A stretch of DNA of 64,000 nucleotides from positions 1 through 64,000 of the forward strand of contig QZKJ01000008.1 in assembly GCA_003605035.1 (NCBI GenBank), given 5' to 3'. This document shows, in pieces, positions 50,395-60,800 of the stretch (positions are counted from its first letter, which is position 1; each line of letters begins with the position of its first letter). Under the pieces are notes generated by a model, which was given only the letters and a program-made list of their open reading frames with translations, had not been told where the DNA came from and did no database searches. The position numbers and the translations under genes are program-made. This DNA comes from Desulfurivibrio sp. Its GTDB lineage: Bacteria; Desulfobacterota; Desulfobulbia; Desulfobulbales; SURF-16.

Positions 50395-50898
50395 TTATGC
50401 AGCGGCCTGGCGGCCGAGACCGGTCTCGCCGATCACTTTGTCCGTATCCAGCAGAATCTTGACGCGCCCTTTGACTTTGGCCATGCCGAGGAAATTATCC
50501 GTCTCGACCGCATCCCCGCCGAAGGTTGGCGGCGGCTCTATTTCCGTCTCAGAGATGTTCAGCACCTCGGAAACCGAATCAACAATCATGCCGACCAGCA
50601 CGGCCCCGGATTCACCCTGCACCTCGACCACGATGATACAGGTACGTTCCGTGTATTCCTTGGCCTCCATATCAAATTTCGTGCGCAGATCAAGCACCGG
50701 GATAACGCTGCCGCGCAGATTGATGACCCCCTTGATATAACGGGGCGTATGGGGCACAGCCGTGATCTCCAGCAGGCCGATGATCTCCCGCACCTTGAGG
50801 ATGCCGATACAGTACTCCTCCTTGCCGAGATCAAAGGTCAGATACTTGCCGGCCAGGGCCTTGACGTTTTTCTTCTGCGCCTGTTCAATAGTAGCCAT
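50395..50898 (-). CDS. cheW: Chemotaxis coupling protein CheW
   Basis: YLTFDLGKEEYCIGILKVREIIGLLEITAVPHTPRYIKGVINLRGSVIPVLDLR. Confidence 0.95.
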   Translation of the reverse strand: MATIEQAQKKNVKALAGKYLTFDLGKEEYCIGILKVREIIGLLEITAVPHTPRYIKGVINLRGSVIPVLDLRTKFDMEAKEYTERTCIIVVEVQGESGAVLVGMIVDSVSEVLNISETEIEPPPTFGGDAVETDNFLGMAKVKGRVKILLDTDKVIGETGLGRQAAA

Positions 50899-50907
50899 TC
50901 CATTACC

Positions 50908-53601
50908 TCATTGCTCAATAGCATTGCTGGGGTTTAAGCCTCCGGGTCCCATCTCCTCACTGGCACTGATCAGCCCGGCCAGATCAAGAATCAGACCGAC
51001 CCTGCCATCACCAAGGATGGTGCCGCCGGCCACCCCCTTGATATCCTTCATATAGCCGCCGAGACTCTTGATCACCACCTCCTGTTTGCCGAGCAGCTCG
51101 TCAACCAGCAGGGCCCGCTGTCTGCCCTCATTTTCCACCACCACCACAATGCCCTGGCTGATATCCATACCGGCATCCGCCACCCCGAAAAGCTTGTACA
51201 GCCGGATAATAGGCAGCAGGGTGTCCCGGACCAGCAGGGTCTCGCCCCTGCCCTGCACCGTATTGTAATTGTCCATCTTGGGCCGCATGGACTCCCGGAT
51301 GGCGATGGTGGGGATGATGTAGCGTTCGGAACCGACCCGCACGACAATGCCGTCGATGATGGCCAGGGTAAGGGGCAGATGCATGAGAAAAAGCGAGCCT
51401 TCTCCCGGGGTGCTCTGCAGCTCCACTTTGCCCCGCAGTTTCTCCACCCCTTTTTTCACCACATCCATGCCGACGCCGCGGCCGGAAACATCGGTGATCT
51501 TGTCGGCGGTGGAAAAGCCGGGCAGAAAGATGAGATTATTGATCTCATGCTCGGCGTAACTGCTGCCCGGCTGGATCAGGCCGCGCTGCAGGGCCTTCTC
51601 CCGTATCTTTTCCGTATTGACGCCTTCGCCGTCATCGGCGATCTCGATGATGATATTGCCGCCTTTCTGGTAGGCGCTGAGCCGCACCGTGCCAGCCTCA
51701 GGCTTGCCTCTTTTGCGCCGCTCGGACGGGGTCTGCACCCCGTGATCCACCGAGTTGCGGATCATATGCACCAGGGGGTCATAGATGGAATCAACCATGT
51801 TGCGGTCAATCTCGGTCTCTTCCCCCTCCATGACCAGATTCACCAGTTTGCCGGTCTTCTTGGAAAGATCCCGCACCAGCCTGGTCATCTTCTGGAAGGT
51901 CTGTCGGATGGGCACCATGCGCATGGACATGGCGGTTTTCTGCAGTTCCGTGGTGATGCGGGTCAGCTGGGAGAAATCCTTGTTCAGTTTCGGATCCGAC
52001 AGCCCGGCAATGAGCGGATTGTGCCGCACCATGGCCTGCATGATGACCAGCTCTCCCACCGCATTGACCAGCCCGTCGAGTTTGTTGATGTCGACCTTGA
52101 TGGCCGCCTCGATATTTTTTTTCTGGGCAGGCCCCGCGGCAGCCATGGCCGCCTCAACGGTTTTCCCGCCATTGGCCGGCGGTGCGGCGACAGGCGGATC
52201 CGCAGCCGGCCCGGCCGCTTCCGCTTCCCGGGCGGGCGGGACTGCCGCAAGCGGCTGCACCGGCTCTCCGGCCTCCCCGGCTTCGCCGCCCGCCTGGCAG
52301 GCCCTGATGCGCACCAGAAAGTCATTGATATCATACTGCTGGTAATATTGGGGCCCCTTGTCCAGCACGTCGCTCAGGTTCTGGATCATGGTGCGCAGAA
52401 AATCGCCCACCCCGAGCACGATGTCAATGATGCCCGAATTCATGGTCAGCCTGTCGTTGCGCACGTCATCGAGGAGATTTTCCGTGGCATGGGCAAGCCT
52501 GTTGATGGTCATCAGATTGAGGAAACCGGAAACGCCTTTGATGGTATGGAAGGGACGGAAGATGTTGTTGATGATTTCCGGATCGTTGGGGTTCTGTTCA
52601 AGCTCAAGGACGTTGAGCTCAATGGATTCCAGATGTTCAAAGGCCTCGGAGATGAAGCCGCTGAGCAGATCGCTGTCCTTCAGGAAATCCGGCACAGGGC
52701 CGCCGGCCGGAGCAGATGGAGGAGGCTGTTCCCCGGCAGCATCCTGGGCAGCGGCAGCCGCTTCTGCCGGCGCGGGCCGGCCGGCGCCGCATTTTTTCCC
52801 CAGCACACCGCTGATCAGGGCCAGCTGTCCGTCAATGGCCGCAGGCTGATAGGCAACCCCGTTTTCATAGACGTCCTGCACATGGGCCACCATGAGCTTC
52901 AGGCAGTCATCCACTGCCAGCACCAGCTCGATCACCTCGGCATCCATGCTGATGCGGTCGCTGCGGACCTCATCCAGCAGATTTTCGATCGCATGGGCCA
53001 GGCTGCTGATCTCCGGCAGGGAGACGCTGCCCGCGGTTCCCTTAATGGTATGAAAGGCCCGGAAAATGGCGTTGATGGCTTCACTGTTGCCCGGCGCCTT
53101 CTCAAGCTCCAGCACCTGGGCTTCAATGGCGCCGAGATATTCACCGGTCTCATCAATGAAACACTCAAGCAGTTCCTTATCCCGCAGGAACTCCGGCTCG
53201 TCCTTATCCTCCTGCCTGCCCTGCCGCTGACCGCCGCCACTCAACCGGGCAGGATCGATCCCGCAGCCGATGCTCTGCAGATGGCTGCAGAAGGCGGCCA
53301 CGGCGCGCTGGTCCTCAGGGTTGCGGCGCACCTCCTGCATGCGCGAGATGCATTCGGCCAGCTGCTGATAACTCTCCGCCGTATCAGGCAGTTCCGCCAT
53401 GATCAGTGCCTGGAGAGCCTCCTGGTAGACGCTGGCCATCTGCAGCAGGAGCGCCCGGGATGCCACTTCTTCATGGCCGGTCAGCCTTTCCAGCACCTCA
53501 AGGAGTTCACCGACCGCTGAGAGGTCTCCGGGCTCAATCATCATAATCTTGACTGCCATGTCATCGAGCAGTTCGTTCACACTCCGTTCGGCACCGACCA
53601 T
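50908..53601 (-). CDS. cheA: Chemotaxis histidine kinase CheA with two Hpt domains
   Basis: Two HTIKG phosphotransfer motifs (FRAFHTIKGTAGS, FRPFHTIKGVSGF), HATPase MIRNSVDHGVQTPSERRKRGKPEAGTVRL, C-terminal CheW-like domain. Confidence 0.95.
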   Translation of the reverse strand: MVGAERSVNELLDDMAVKIMMIEPGDLSAVGELLEVLERLTGHEEVASRALLLQMASVYQEALQALIMAELPDTAESYQQLAECISRMQEVRRNPEDQRAVAAFCSHLQSIGCGIDPARLSGGGQRQGRQEDKDEPEFLRDKELLECFIDETGEYLGAIEAQVLELEKAPGNSEAINAIFRAFHTIKGTAGSVSLPEISSLAHAIENLLDEVRSDRISMDAEVIELVLAVDDCLKLMVAHVQDVYENGVAYQPAAIDGQLALISGVLGKKCGAGRPAPAEAAAAAQDAAGEQPPPSAPAGGPVPDFLKDSDLLSGFISEAFEHLESIELNVLELEQNPNDPEIINNIFRPFHTIKGVSGFLNLMTINRLAHATENLLDDVRNDRLTMNSGIIDIVLGVGDFLRTMIQNLSDVLDKGPQYYQQYDINDFLVRIRACQAGGEAGEAGEPVQPLAAVPPAREAEAAGPAADPPVAAPPANGGKTVEAAMAAAGPAQKKNIEAAIKVDINKLDGLVNAVGELVIMQAMVRHNPLIAGLSDPKLNKDFSQLTRITTELQKTAMSMRMVPIRQTFQKMTRLVRDLSKKTGKLVNLVMEGEETEIDRNMVDSIYDPLVHMIRNSVDHGVQTPSERRKRGKPEAGTVRLSAYQKGGNIIIEIADDGEGVNTEKIREKALQRGLIQPGSSYAEHEINNLIFLPGFSTADKITDVSGRGVGMDVVKKGVEKLRGKVELQSTPGEGSLFLMHLPLTLAIIDGIVVRVGSERYIIPTIAIRESMRPKMDNYNTVQGRGETLLVRDTLLPIIRLYKLFGVADAGMDISQGIVVVVENEGRQRALLVDELLGKQEVVIKSLGGYMKDIKGVAGGTILGDGRVGLILDLAGLISASEEMGPGGLNPSNAIEQ

Positions 53602-53724
53602 ACCGCGACCTCAGGCTACACGTAATTTTTCTCCCGGCGGGGATCTTCTTTTCTCACCTCATTTATATTTGCGCAAATCAGGCGCAAATTTTCAAGTTAT
53701 TAAAATGCATCCGGCCTTTTTCTC

Positions 53725-55437
53725 TTACTCAGCCAGCAGATTCGGATCCAGGGCCCGCAGCTGATCTTCGGTGGCTTTCTGGTTCTGCTTCACCTTGTCG
53801 ATAATATCCGCCTGGGGATACTTCTGCTGCACCAGCAGCAGCAGACGCCGCGATTCGAGCAGCAGTGACTTTTTCTGCTCAATGTCCGTCGATTTCCGCG
53901 CCTTAATGAATAAATTCGCCGCCTCCTTGCGCAGTTCCGCGGCCGCCAGATTGACGGCCTCGGCAATTTTCAGCCTGGCCTGGTCCTGGTAGGAGGTGTC
54001 AAGCAGCTCCTCAAACAGGACGATGGACTGATCAAACTGCTGATGATCAAGCACTTCCATGGCCTTCTGCCATTTGGCGTCAAGGGCCTCCTTTTCCTGC
54101 AGTATCTGCAACTGCGCTTCCTGGGCCTGCTGGGCTCTGATCTCCTCTTCAAGGGCCTTGACCGGGGAAACAGTCTCCCCGGGCTGGGCCTCCCCGGACC
54201 AGGGGGCCAGCACCGCCAGGGCCTCGGCGAATTTCCGTTCAGCCGCCAGCTGTCTGGCCTGTGCCATGGCCGCATCGGCATTCTGCTGCAGCGGGGCGCC
54301 CCCGGTCTTATCCAGCAGCTCCCGCGCCATCCGCGCGTGGACCGTTCCCGGGAAAAGCTCTTCCAGGCGCTGCACGCTTTCCACCATATCCGGCGACGCC
54401 TGCGTCCCGTCATACTGCAGCCAGCCTTTCAGGACCCGCCGGTAAAGCTCCAACTCACTCCCATGTTCCGTCTCCCCGGCAAGCAGGGCCAGCTGGCTTT
54501 CCGCCTGCACCTCCCCCTGTTTCAGGCTGGCAAAGAGCCCGGCCACCCCTTCATATTCCTGGCGGGCCCGGGAAAATTTTCCTTCGGCAAAAAGCAGGTC
54601 CGCAGCCTGCAGGCGCAGCGGCCACGCCTGCAGAGCATCCTTGCCCCGGGCTGCGCCAAGCAGCACATCAGCCGCCTGCTCGAGCCTGCCGGTGGCCCGC
54701 AGGGAGCGGGCATACGCTTCCCTGGTTTCCGGCGCTATTCCCGCCTCAGCGCCTGAACCGAGCAAATTCTCATAGGACTCCACCACCTTGGCATGATCGC
54801 CCTGGGCGGCCCAGTAGCGGACCACCCCTTCCGCCTGGCCGGCCACCGTCTGCCGGTAGGTCTGCAGCTGTTCGGGAATCACCGCGGCGGCCGCGGTGAA
54901 AACCTGCTGGCAATCACTCTCCAGATAAACAATATCCTGCTGAAAGGCGGCGTAGGGCGAGCCGGTGCCGCCCAGCCCGCCGCTGCTTAAAGTGGACTGC
55001 AGTGCAAGATAGCCGTCAACAATGGTGTTGAGGGCATCCGTGCATTCCCGCCATTTTTCCGGCTGCGGCAGGGCAAGGTCATGCTGGGAAAAGCTCGCGG
55101 TCAGCCCCTGCCATTGCTCCTGCCTGTCACGATAGTGGCTGAGGCGGGTCGACACATAGTCTGCCATGCCGGCCAGCACCGCCGGATCAAGACGGCCGGC
55201 CGCCGGCAGGCCGGGGGCTGGTTCGCCCGCTTTTTCCGCTTCCAGAGCGGCAGGGACTGGCGGCACAGGGGCCGCAGCCTTTTCCACCTCCGCCGGCGCC
55301 TCTTTTTCCATCTCCACATACGGGGGCACTTTTTTCTTTGGCCCCAGCAATCCCCCGGCGGTCTGACACCCGCCGAGCAGCAAAAGCATCGCTGCCCCCA
55401 CCACAAGCCTGCCTGCAAAAAGATTCTTGTCGATCAT
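53725..55437 (-). CDS. Lipoprotein with TPR-like repeats
   Basis: Signal + lipobox VGAAMLLLLGGCQTAGG; helical repeats; next to the PBP gene. Confidence 0.75.
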   Translation of the reverse strand: MIDKNLFAGRLVVGAAMLLLLGGCQTAGGLLGPKKKVPPYVEMEKEAPAEVEKAAAPVPPVPAALEAEKAGEPAPGLPAAGRLDPAVLAGMADYVSTRLSHYRDRQEQWQGLTASFSQHDLALPQPEKWRECTDALNTIVDGYLALQSTLSSGGLGGTGSPYAAFQQDIVYLESDCQQVFTAAAAVIPEQLQTYRQTVAGQAEGVVRYWAAQGDHAKVVESYENLLGSGAEAGIAPETREAYARSLRATGRLEQAADVLLGAARGKDALQAWPLRLQAADLLFAEGKFSRARQEYEGVAGLFASLKQGEVQAESQLALLAGETEHGSELELYRRVLKGWLQYDGTQASPDMVESVQRLEELFPGTVHARMARELLDKTGGAPLQQNADAAMAQARQLAAERKFAEALAVLAPWSGEAQPGETVSPVKALEEEIRAQQAQEAQLQILQEKEALDAKWQKAMEVLDHQQFDQSIVLFEELLDTSYQDQARLKIAEAVNLAAAELRKEAANLFIKARKSTDIEQKKSLLLESRRLLLLVQQKYPQADIIDKVKQNQKATEDQLRALDPNLLAE

Positions 55438-55461
55438 GATAGCGTTACACCTACCCCACGG

Positions 55462-58400
55462 TTATTGCTTTTCACTGTTGCGCCAGTAGGGAAGATAATA
55501 GCGCTCCAGTTCGATTTCTCCGCCGGCAAGAACCTTGCCGAAGGTGACCACCCGGCTCGTCTCCCCGGCGCCTGCCAGATCCGAGGCCAGCAGGCCGCCG
55601 CCGCTGACCGCAACCGGCGCCTCGATCTGGCCAAGGGCCGGATAAAACAGCGGCACCACGCTGCTGCCGGAAAAGGCCATATCAGCCATGTCAAGCGAGC
55701 CGGCATAATCCCTGGTAAAGATGATGCCTCGCGCCACCTTGGTCCAGACCGGCAGGGCCCCGCTGGAGCCGGCAATCCGGATGGAAGAGTGCACCATCGG
55801 CCGGTTGTCGTCAAAGCCCACATAGGCGGCCAGGGCAAAACTGCCCCCTTCAACGATCAGGCCATCTCTCTTGCCGCGTACGGCAGGCACCACCCCGGCA
55901 AAGGAGGAGTTGGTGAAACGATTGGCTGTGCCGGTTTTGCCGAGCACCGGCACCGTCATCTGCAGCTCGGCAAGCTGCGACTCCACAGCGGGATCGCTGC
56001 TTTGCAGCGGAATGCTGCTGGCAGAGCGGCCGGTGCCGAACCTGACCACATTGCGCAGGATATCGCTGACCGCCACTGCCGTCTTGCCGTCAATGACCCG
56101 TTTTTTCACCATCGTGCTTGTGTAAATCACATCCCCCTCCGCGGTCTCTATTCTGTCAATAAGCGCCAGTCCGGGGTTGCCGCTCTCCTCCGGGTTATAG
56201 GAGATGCCGCTGGTCAACGCCTCATAGACACGGACCAGCTCATACAGACTCATGACATTGGAGCCAAGGGGAAAGGAGAGCACGGGCTCCAGCTCACTGG
56301 TCACCCCCATGGCCCGGCTGAGATTGATGAGATAGCGCAGGCCGGCCAGCACCCGGAAATCGCGGATGGCATGCAGGACGTCATCGCCATAGGCAGGCTG
56401 AGACAACAGCTTCTGGTATTCCCGCTGGAAGTTTTCCTGCAGCAGGTCAAGGGTGGCCAGGCTCAGCAGGTTGTCAATGCGCACCTCCTGCCAGAAACGG
56501 GCCGCAGCCTCAGGGGTCATTTCGGCCAGCAGCCGCTGCAGGTCGGTTCTGCCGACCGGCAGCCCGCCGCCGCCTGGGTCGGCATCGCTGTAAATGAAAC
56601 GATCTGCCGCAGTTAAGCCGCCGCCGACCTGCCCCTGGCCAGCTGTGGCCGTAGCAGGCTGAACGAAGAGGCCCGGCACCAGATAACCGCCTGCCGGGTC
56701 GGCAAGAGAGGCGGCTGCAGCCCGCAGCCGCTGCTGCAGATTGGTGTACCTGATAAAACTGCGGCTGATGATGTTTTGCCGCAGCTGCGCCTCCTCGGCC
56801 CTGACATCGTCGGTCAAATCATCCAGCTCTTTCTCAAATTGGTCACTGTAGTGAAAAAGATCGAGATTCTGCCACTCCTCCTGCCGGCCGTCAAAGATGA
56901 GATCCGCTTCGCTGGCTGCCACCGCCAGGTCAAAGGCGGCCCTCCGCAAGGCGCCGTCATCCACCAGCACCCCCATCTTGTCCCTCACCCGCCGGGTATA
57001 CTGCTCATACGACTCGCCGTTCTCCCGGGCCATGCCGACCCCGGCCAGCAGGTCTTTGAACTGGGCCGGCGTCAGCCGGTCACAGAGATGGTACAGCAGC
57101 CAGACTGAGGCCACGTTTTCCGAGTGCACCCCTGCCCAGCTCATGGAGACCCTTTTATGGGGACTGATGTGATCGGGCCGCGGGATGTAGGCATTGCGCT
57201 GGTAGATGAACATGGCCCGTTCGTTGCTGAGCTGGTCCAGGGTGTTCCAGCCGAGCTGGATTGCCGCCGCATAGAGCAGCGGTTTGACCACCGAGCCCAT
57301 CGCCCTTTTGGCGGCTATGGCCCGGTTATAAAAATAATTATCCATGCCGCCGGCCAGGGCCAGCATCCTCCCCTCCTGCAGCACCAGGGAGGCGCCCTGC
57401 AGCTCCGGATATTTTTCCAGGTTGAAAAGATACTGGCCCTCTTGGACACCCTTCTGCCGCACGGACAGATAAACCAGATCCCCGGCCTGCAGCTCTTTGA
57501 GCAGCAGGGGCAGATCCCTGCTGCTGCTGGTGCTCCAGCGATGCCCCTTGTACTGCACCAGCGAGGCGAGCAACGGCAGCAACCCCTCTTGATCGATCAC
57601 GCCTGCCGGCTCCGCCTCCTGGCCGTCGGCTGCAAAGGAAATCAACACCCGTACCGGCGGGCCTTTTTCAATTTCCTGCACCCGGCCCATCAGAAACTGG
57701 CCTTCGGACAGATTGTTGCCGACCCCGAAGGGCAGCTCGGCATAACGCTGCTGGAGCTCGGCGCGGTCGTAGCCGCGCAGTTTGACATCGAGCTGGCTCA
57801 ACTCGCTCTGCAGGGCAAAGAGATTACCGTCCTGCAGCTTATTGTCGATACTGGTAAATATCCGCACCCCGGAGGTGGCCACGTTCTCTATGCCGTATTC
57901 CAGCAGGCTCGCTTCAACCGCCGGATCATCCAGCCCGTCCTTGACCAGATCCATCAGGGTGTTCAGACGGAACTGCATTTTCCCCCGGTTGAAGGGAATC
58001 TCCCGGTTCAGGGACTGCTGATACACCTCGGCGGAGATCATCTCCAGCCGGTACATCTGCCCCAGCACGTAAGCCGTGCGCACTTTGGCATTGCGCCTGG
58101 CTTCCGCTGATCCGGCCTCATCCCTGCTGATAAAGGGATTGTAGTAATTCGGCCGCTTGACGCTGCCGGCGACAAAGGCAGCTTCCACCAGATCAAGCTG
58201 CTCCGGTTCCTTGTCAAAATAATAACGGGCCGCCACTCCCAGGCCCCGGCCGTTACCGCTTACATAGAACTGGTTGGCGTAGAATTCGAGGATCTTTTCC
58301 TTGGGATAGTGGTATTCAAGACGCAAGGCAAAAAGCAGCTCGGTCAATTTGGCCTTCACCGACCGCCCCTTACGTTCGAAGAGATTTTTGGCGGTCTGCT

Positions 58401-58818
58401 GGGTGATGGTGCTGCCGCCCTGGACAATCCTGCCGGCGCGCAGGTTGGCATACATGGCCCGGGCAAAGCCGGGCAGGTCAATGCCGTGATGCTGGAAAAA
58501 CTGATGGTCTTCAGCCGCGATCAGGGCATTGACAAAATCCTGCGGCAGCTGGTCGTAGGAGACATACTGCCGATGGGCGTCCTGAAAGAAAACGCCGATC
58601 TTGGTTACCCCGTCGCGGCAGAAAACCGGACTTTCCCTGGCCAGGCTTTTTTCGATATTTTCCTGCCGGATGGCCTCTCCGGGGTGATAAACCACCAGCC
58701 ACATGAAGGCAGCGATGGCAAAAATAATGACAAAAGTGGAGAGCGCAGCAAAAATTAATAGAAATTTTTTAAACATTCCCGTAACAATATTAAAAAATGA
58801 ATCTAAATTCACCAGCAA
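55462..58818 (-). CDS. Class A penicillin-binding protein (transglycosylase/transpeptidase), 1118 aa, PBP1A-like
   Basis: LIAAEDHQFFQHHGIDLPGFARAMYANLRAGRIVQGGSTITQQTAKNLF (GT51); AMGSVVKPLLYAAAI (SxxK), SEN (SxN), VLGKTGTANRF (KTG). Confidence 0.93.
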   Translation of the reverse strand: MLVNLDSFFNIVTGMFKKFLLIFAALSTFVIIFAIAAFMWLVVYHPGEAIRQENIEKSLARESPVFCRDGVTKIGVFFQDAHRQYVSYDQLPQDFVNALIAAEDHQFFQHHGIDLPGFARAMYANLRAGRIVQGGSTITQQTAKNLFERKGRSVKAKLTELLFALRLEYHYPKEKILEFYANQFYVSGNGRGLGVAARYYFDKEPEQLDLVEAAFVAGSVKRPNYYNPFISRDEAGSAEARRNAKVRTAYVLGQMYRLEMISAEVYQQSLNREIPFNRGKMQFRLNTLMDLVKDGLDDPAVEASLLEYGIENVATSGVRIFTSIDNKLQDGNLFALQSELSQLDVKLRGYDRAELQQRYAELPFGVGNNLSEGQFLMGRVQEIEKGPPVRVLISFAADGQEAEPAGVIDQEGLLPLLASLVQYKGHRWSTSSSRDLPLLLKELQAGDLVYLSVRQKGVQEGQYLFNLEKYPELQGASLVLQEGRMLALAGGMDNYFYNRAIAAKRAMGSVVKPLLYAAAIQLGWNTLDQLSNERAMFIYQRNAYIPRPDHISPHKRVSMSWAGVHSENVASVWLLYHLCDRLTPAQFKDLLAGVGMARENGESYEQYTRRVRDKMGVLVDDGALRRAAFDLAVAASEADLIFDGRQEEWQNLDLFHYSDQFEKELDDLTDDVRAEEAQLRQNIISRSFIRYTNLQQRLRAAAASLADPAGGYLVPGLFVQPATATAGQGQVGGGLTAADRFIYSDADPGGGGLPVGRTDLQRLLAEMTPEAAARFWQEVRIDNLLSLATLDLLQENFQREYQKLLSQPAYGDDVLHAIRDFRVLAGLRYLINLSRAMGVTSELEPVLSFPLGSNVMSLYELVRVYEALTSGISYNPEESGNPGLALIDRIETAEGDVIYTSTMVKKRVIDGKTAVAVSDILRNVVRFGTGRSASSIPLQSSDPAVESQLAELQMTVPVLGKTGTANRFTNSSFAGVVPAVRGKRDGLIVEGGSFALAAYVGFDDNRPMVHSSIRIAGSSGALPVWTKVARGIIFTRDYAGSLDMADMAFSGSSVVPLFYPALGQIEAPVAVSGGGLLASDLAGAGETSRVVTFGKVLAGGEIELERYYLPYWRNSEKQ

Positions 58819-59090
58819 TTTTCAAAAAAAATCGGGGAATAGCAAAGTCTTCTCATAATGCTTTTCCGGTCTGTTCGCAAGAAATGCATGGGGAAGACGA
58901 CAATTTAATTGCATTTGCCATCCATGTCATGTAAGAAATCAAAGACTCATGGTATAAATTTTGCCACTTTCTTGCATGATCTATCGACTTCTCCAGTCGA
59001 CAGGCCCACAAATCATGAACGTTCAATCAGTCATGCCTGGTTGACCGTCCATGAATGCTTATCAACCCCAGCCCTTGTGGACTATTAAGA

Positions 59091-60788
59091 ATGCGACATA
59101 AACCGAACTATCTTTTACTTTTTATCCTGCCCATTCTGCTGGCCTTCCTGTGGGGCTGTGCGGCAATCGAACCCGCTTCCCAGGCACCGGCTGACACCGC
59201 TTCCGTCTCGACGGAGCCGGAGGAGGGCGCAGAGGAGGCGCCTGAGGCAAAGCCCCCGCCAGAGACGCTTGAGGCGGAGCTGCCGGTCGATGAGGTAAGC
59301 CTGCCCGAGCCTGAGGCAACCGTTGCCGAGGAGCTGCAGGAGCTGGAAAACCTTGGTGCCTGGGTGCCCGGAAATCCTTACAAGCCTGAAGAGGTCAGTT
59401 ATGATTTCCCGGTGACCATGAACAAACAGGTTGAGTTCTACCTGAACTTTTTCCAGAACAAGCAGCGGGACATCTTCACCCGCTGGCTTGAACGTTCCAC
59501 CCGCTATCTGCCCCTGATCCAGCAAGAGTTGCGCGCGGCCGGACTTCCCGAGGACCTGGCCTATCTGCCGATGATTGAAAGCGGCTACAGCCTCACGGCC
59601 CGTTCAACGGCCAATGCCGTCGGTCCCTGGCAGTTCATGCACGGCACGGCCCTTGGTTACGGCCTGGAAATCAACCGCTATGTGGATGAGCGCCGCGATC
59701 CGGAGAAATCAACCAAAGCGGCCGTCACCTATCTCGCCGACCTGTATAAGATGTTCGGCGACTGGCAGCTGGCGGTGGCCGCCTATAATGCCGGTGAAGG
59801 CACGATCAGCAGAGTCATCAGGAACTCCAGTTCCAGCGACTTCTGGGAGCTGGCCCAGGAGCAGTACCTGCCCAGTGAGACCAAAAGATATGTCCCCAAG
59901 CTGATTGCCGCCATCATCATTGCCAAAAACCCGGAAAAATACGGCTTCACCGGCATTAACTACGAGCCTCCCCTGGCTTACGAAACCGTGGAGGTGCCGG
60001 CCCGGACCTCCCTGCGCGCCGTGGAGGTTGCCTGCAAAGCCAGCCTCGACGAACTGCGCAACCTGAACCGTGACCTGCCCCAGTTCGTCACCCCGCCAAA
60101 CCAGGACACCTATGAGCTGAAAGTCCCGGTCGGCCAGAAGGAGCTGGTGGCGAAAAATCTCCCCAGAATCAGGGAAAACGTCACCATCGACTACAAGACG
60201 CATGTGGTGGCGGCGGGGGAAACCCTGACAAAAATATGCCAGCGCTACAACGTCAATAAAACAACCCTGCTCAAGGCAAATAATCTGCGTAAATCCAGGC
60301 TGACCAAAGGCCAGCGCCTGCGCATCCCCTATCAGCTCAGCACTTACGCCCTACTGGACCGGGAGGCCCCGCTGCAGCAGGCGGCGGCCGCGAAGCAGGC
60401 TGAAAGCAGCCTGGTGGTGCACAGGGTCAAGCGCGGCGAAACAATCGCGCACATCGCCAGCCGCTACCAGGTCACCCCCGAACTCATCGCCTCCTGGAAT
60501 GGCCTGCGCAACATCAATAAAATCAAGGCAGGCCAGCGGCTTGCCATTCATGCCGCCAAGCCCGGTGCCGGCGCAACCGTCATCGCCGGCCGTGCCGGCG
60601 GCGTCAAGCGGGAAACAGTCGCGGCCGCCAAACCCATCTACTATGAGGTGCGAAACGGGGATACCCTGTGGACCATTGCCCGTCGCTTTGATCTCACCGC
60701 CGACCAGCTCAGGCAGTGGAACAAGCTGAACAACGACGTGATCCATCCCGGTACCCGTCTGCAGGTGGAGAAAAAGAGCGTCCTGTAG
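59091..60788 (+). CDS. MltD-like lytic transglycosylase lipoprotein with LysM repeats
   Basis: Lipobox LLAFLWGCAA; LPEDLAYLPMIESGYSLTARSTANAVGPWQFMHGTALGYGLEINRYVDERRDPEKST; LysM repeats (HVVAAGETLTKICQRYNV, HRVKRGETIAHIASRYQV, YEVRNGDTLWTIARRFDL). Confidence 0.93.
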   Translation: MRHKPNYLLLFILPILLAFLWGCAAIEPASQAPADTASVSTEPEEGAEEAPEAKPPPETLEAELPVDEVSLPEPEATVAEELQELENLGAWVPGNPYKPEEVSYDFPVTMNKQVEFYLNFFQNKQRDIFTRWLERSTRYLPLIQQELRAAGLPEDLAYLPMIESGYSLTARSTANAVGPWQFMHGTALGYGLEINRYVDERRDPEKSTKAAVTYLADLYKMFGDWQLAVAAYNAGEGTISRVIRNSSSSDFWELAQEQYLPSETKRYVPKLIAAIIIAKNPEKYGFTGINYEPPLAYETVEVPARTSLRAVEVACKASLDELRNLNRDLPQFVTPPNQDTYELKVPVGQKELVAKNLPRIRENVTIDYKTHVVAAGETLTKICQRYNVNKTTLLKANNLRKSRLTKGQRLRIPYQLSTYALLDREAPLQQAAAAKQAESSLVVHRVKRGETIAHIASRYQVTPELIASWNGLRNINKIKAGQRLAIHAAKPGAGATVIAGRAGGVKRETVAAAKPIYYEVRNGDTLWTIARRFDLTADQLRQWNKLNNDVIHPGTRLQVEKKSVL

Positions 60789-60800
60789 CCTCTTTCTGCC

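Noticed and set aside
51379-53520. 713-aa plus-strand ORF
   Set aside because: Antisense to cheA; no recognisable domains.
55081-56616. 511-aa plus-strand ORF
   Set aside because: Antisense to the PBP and lipoprotein genes.
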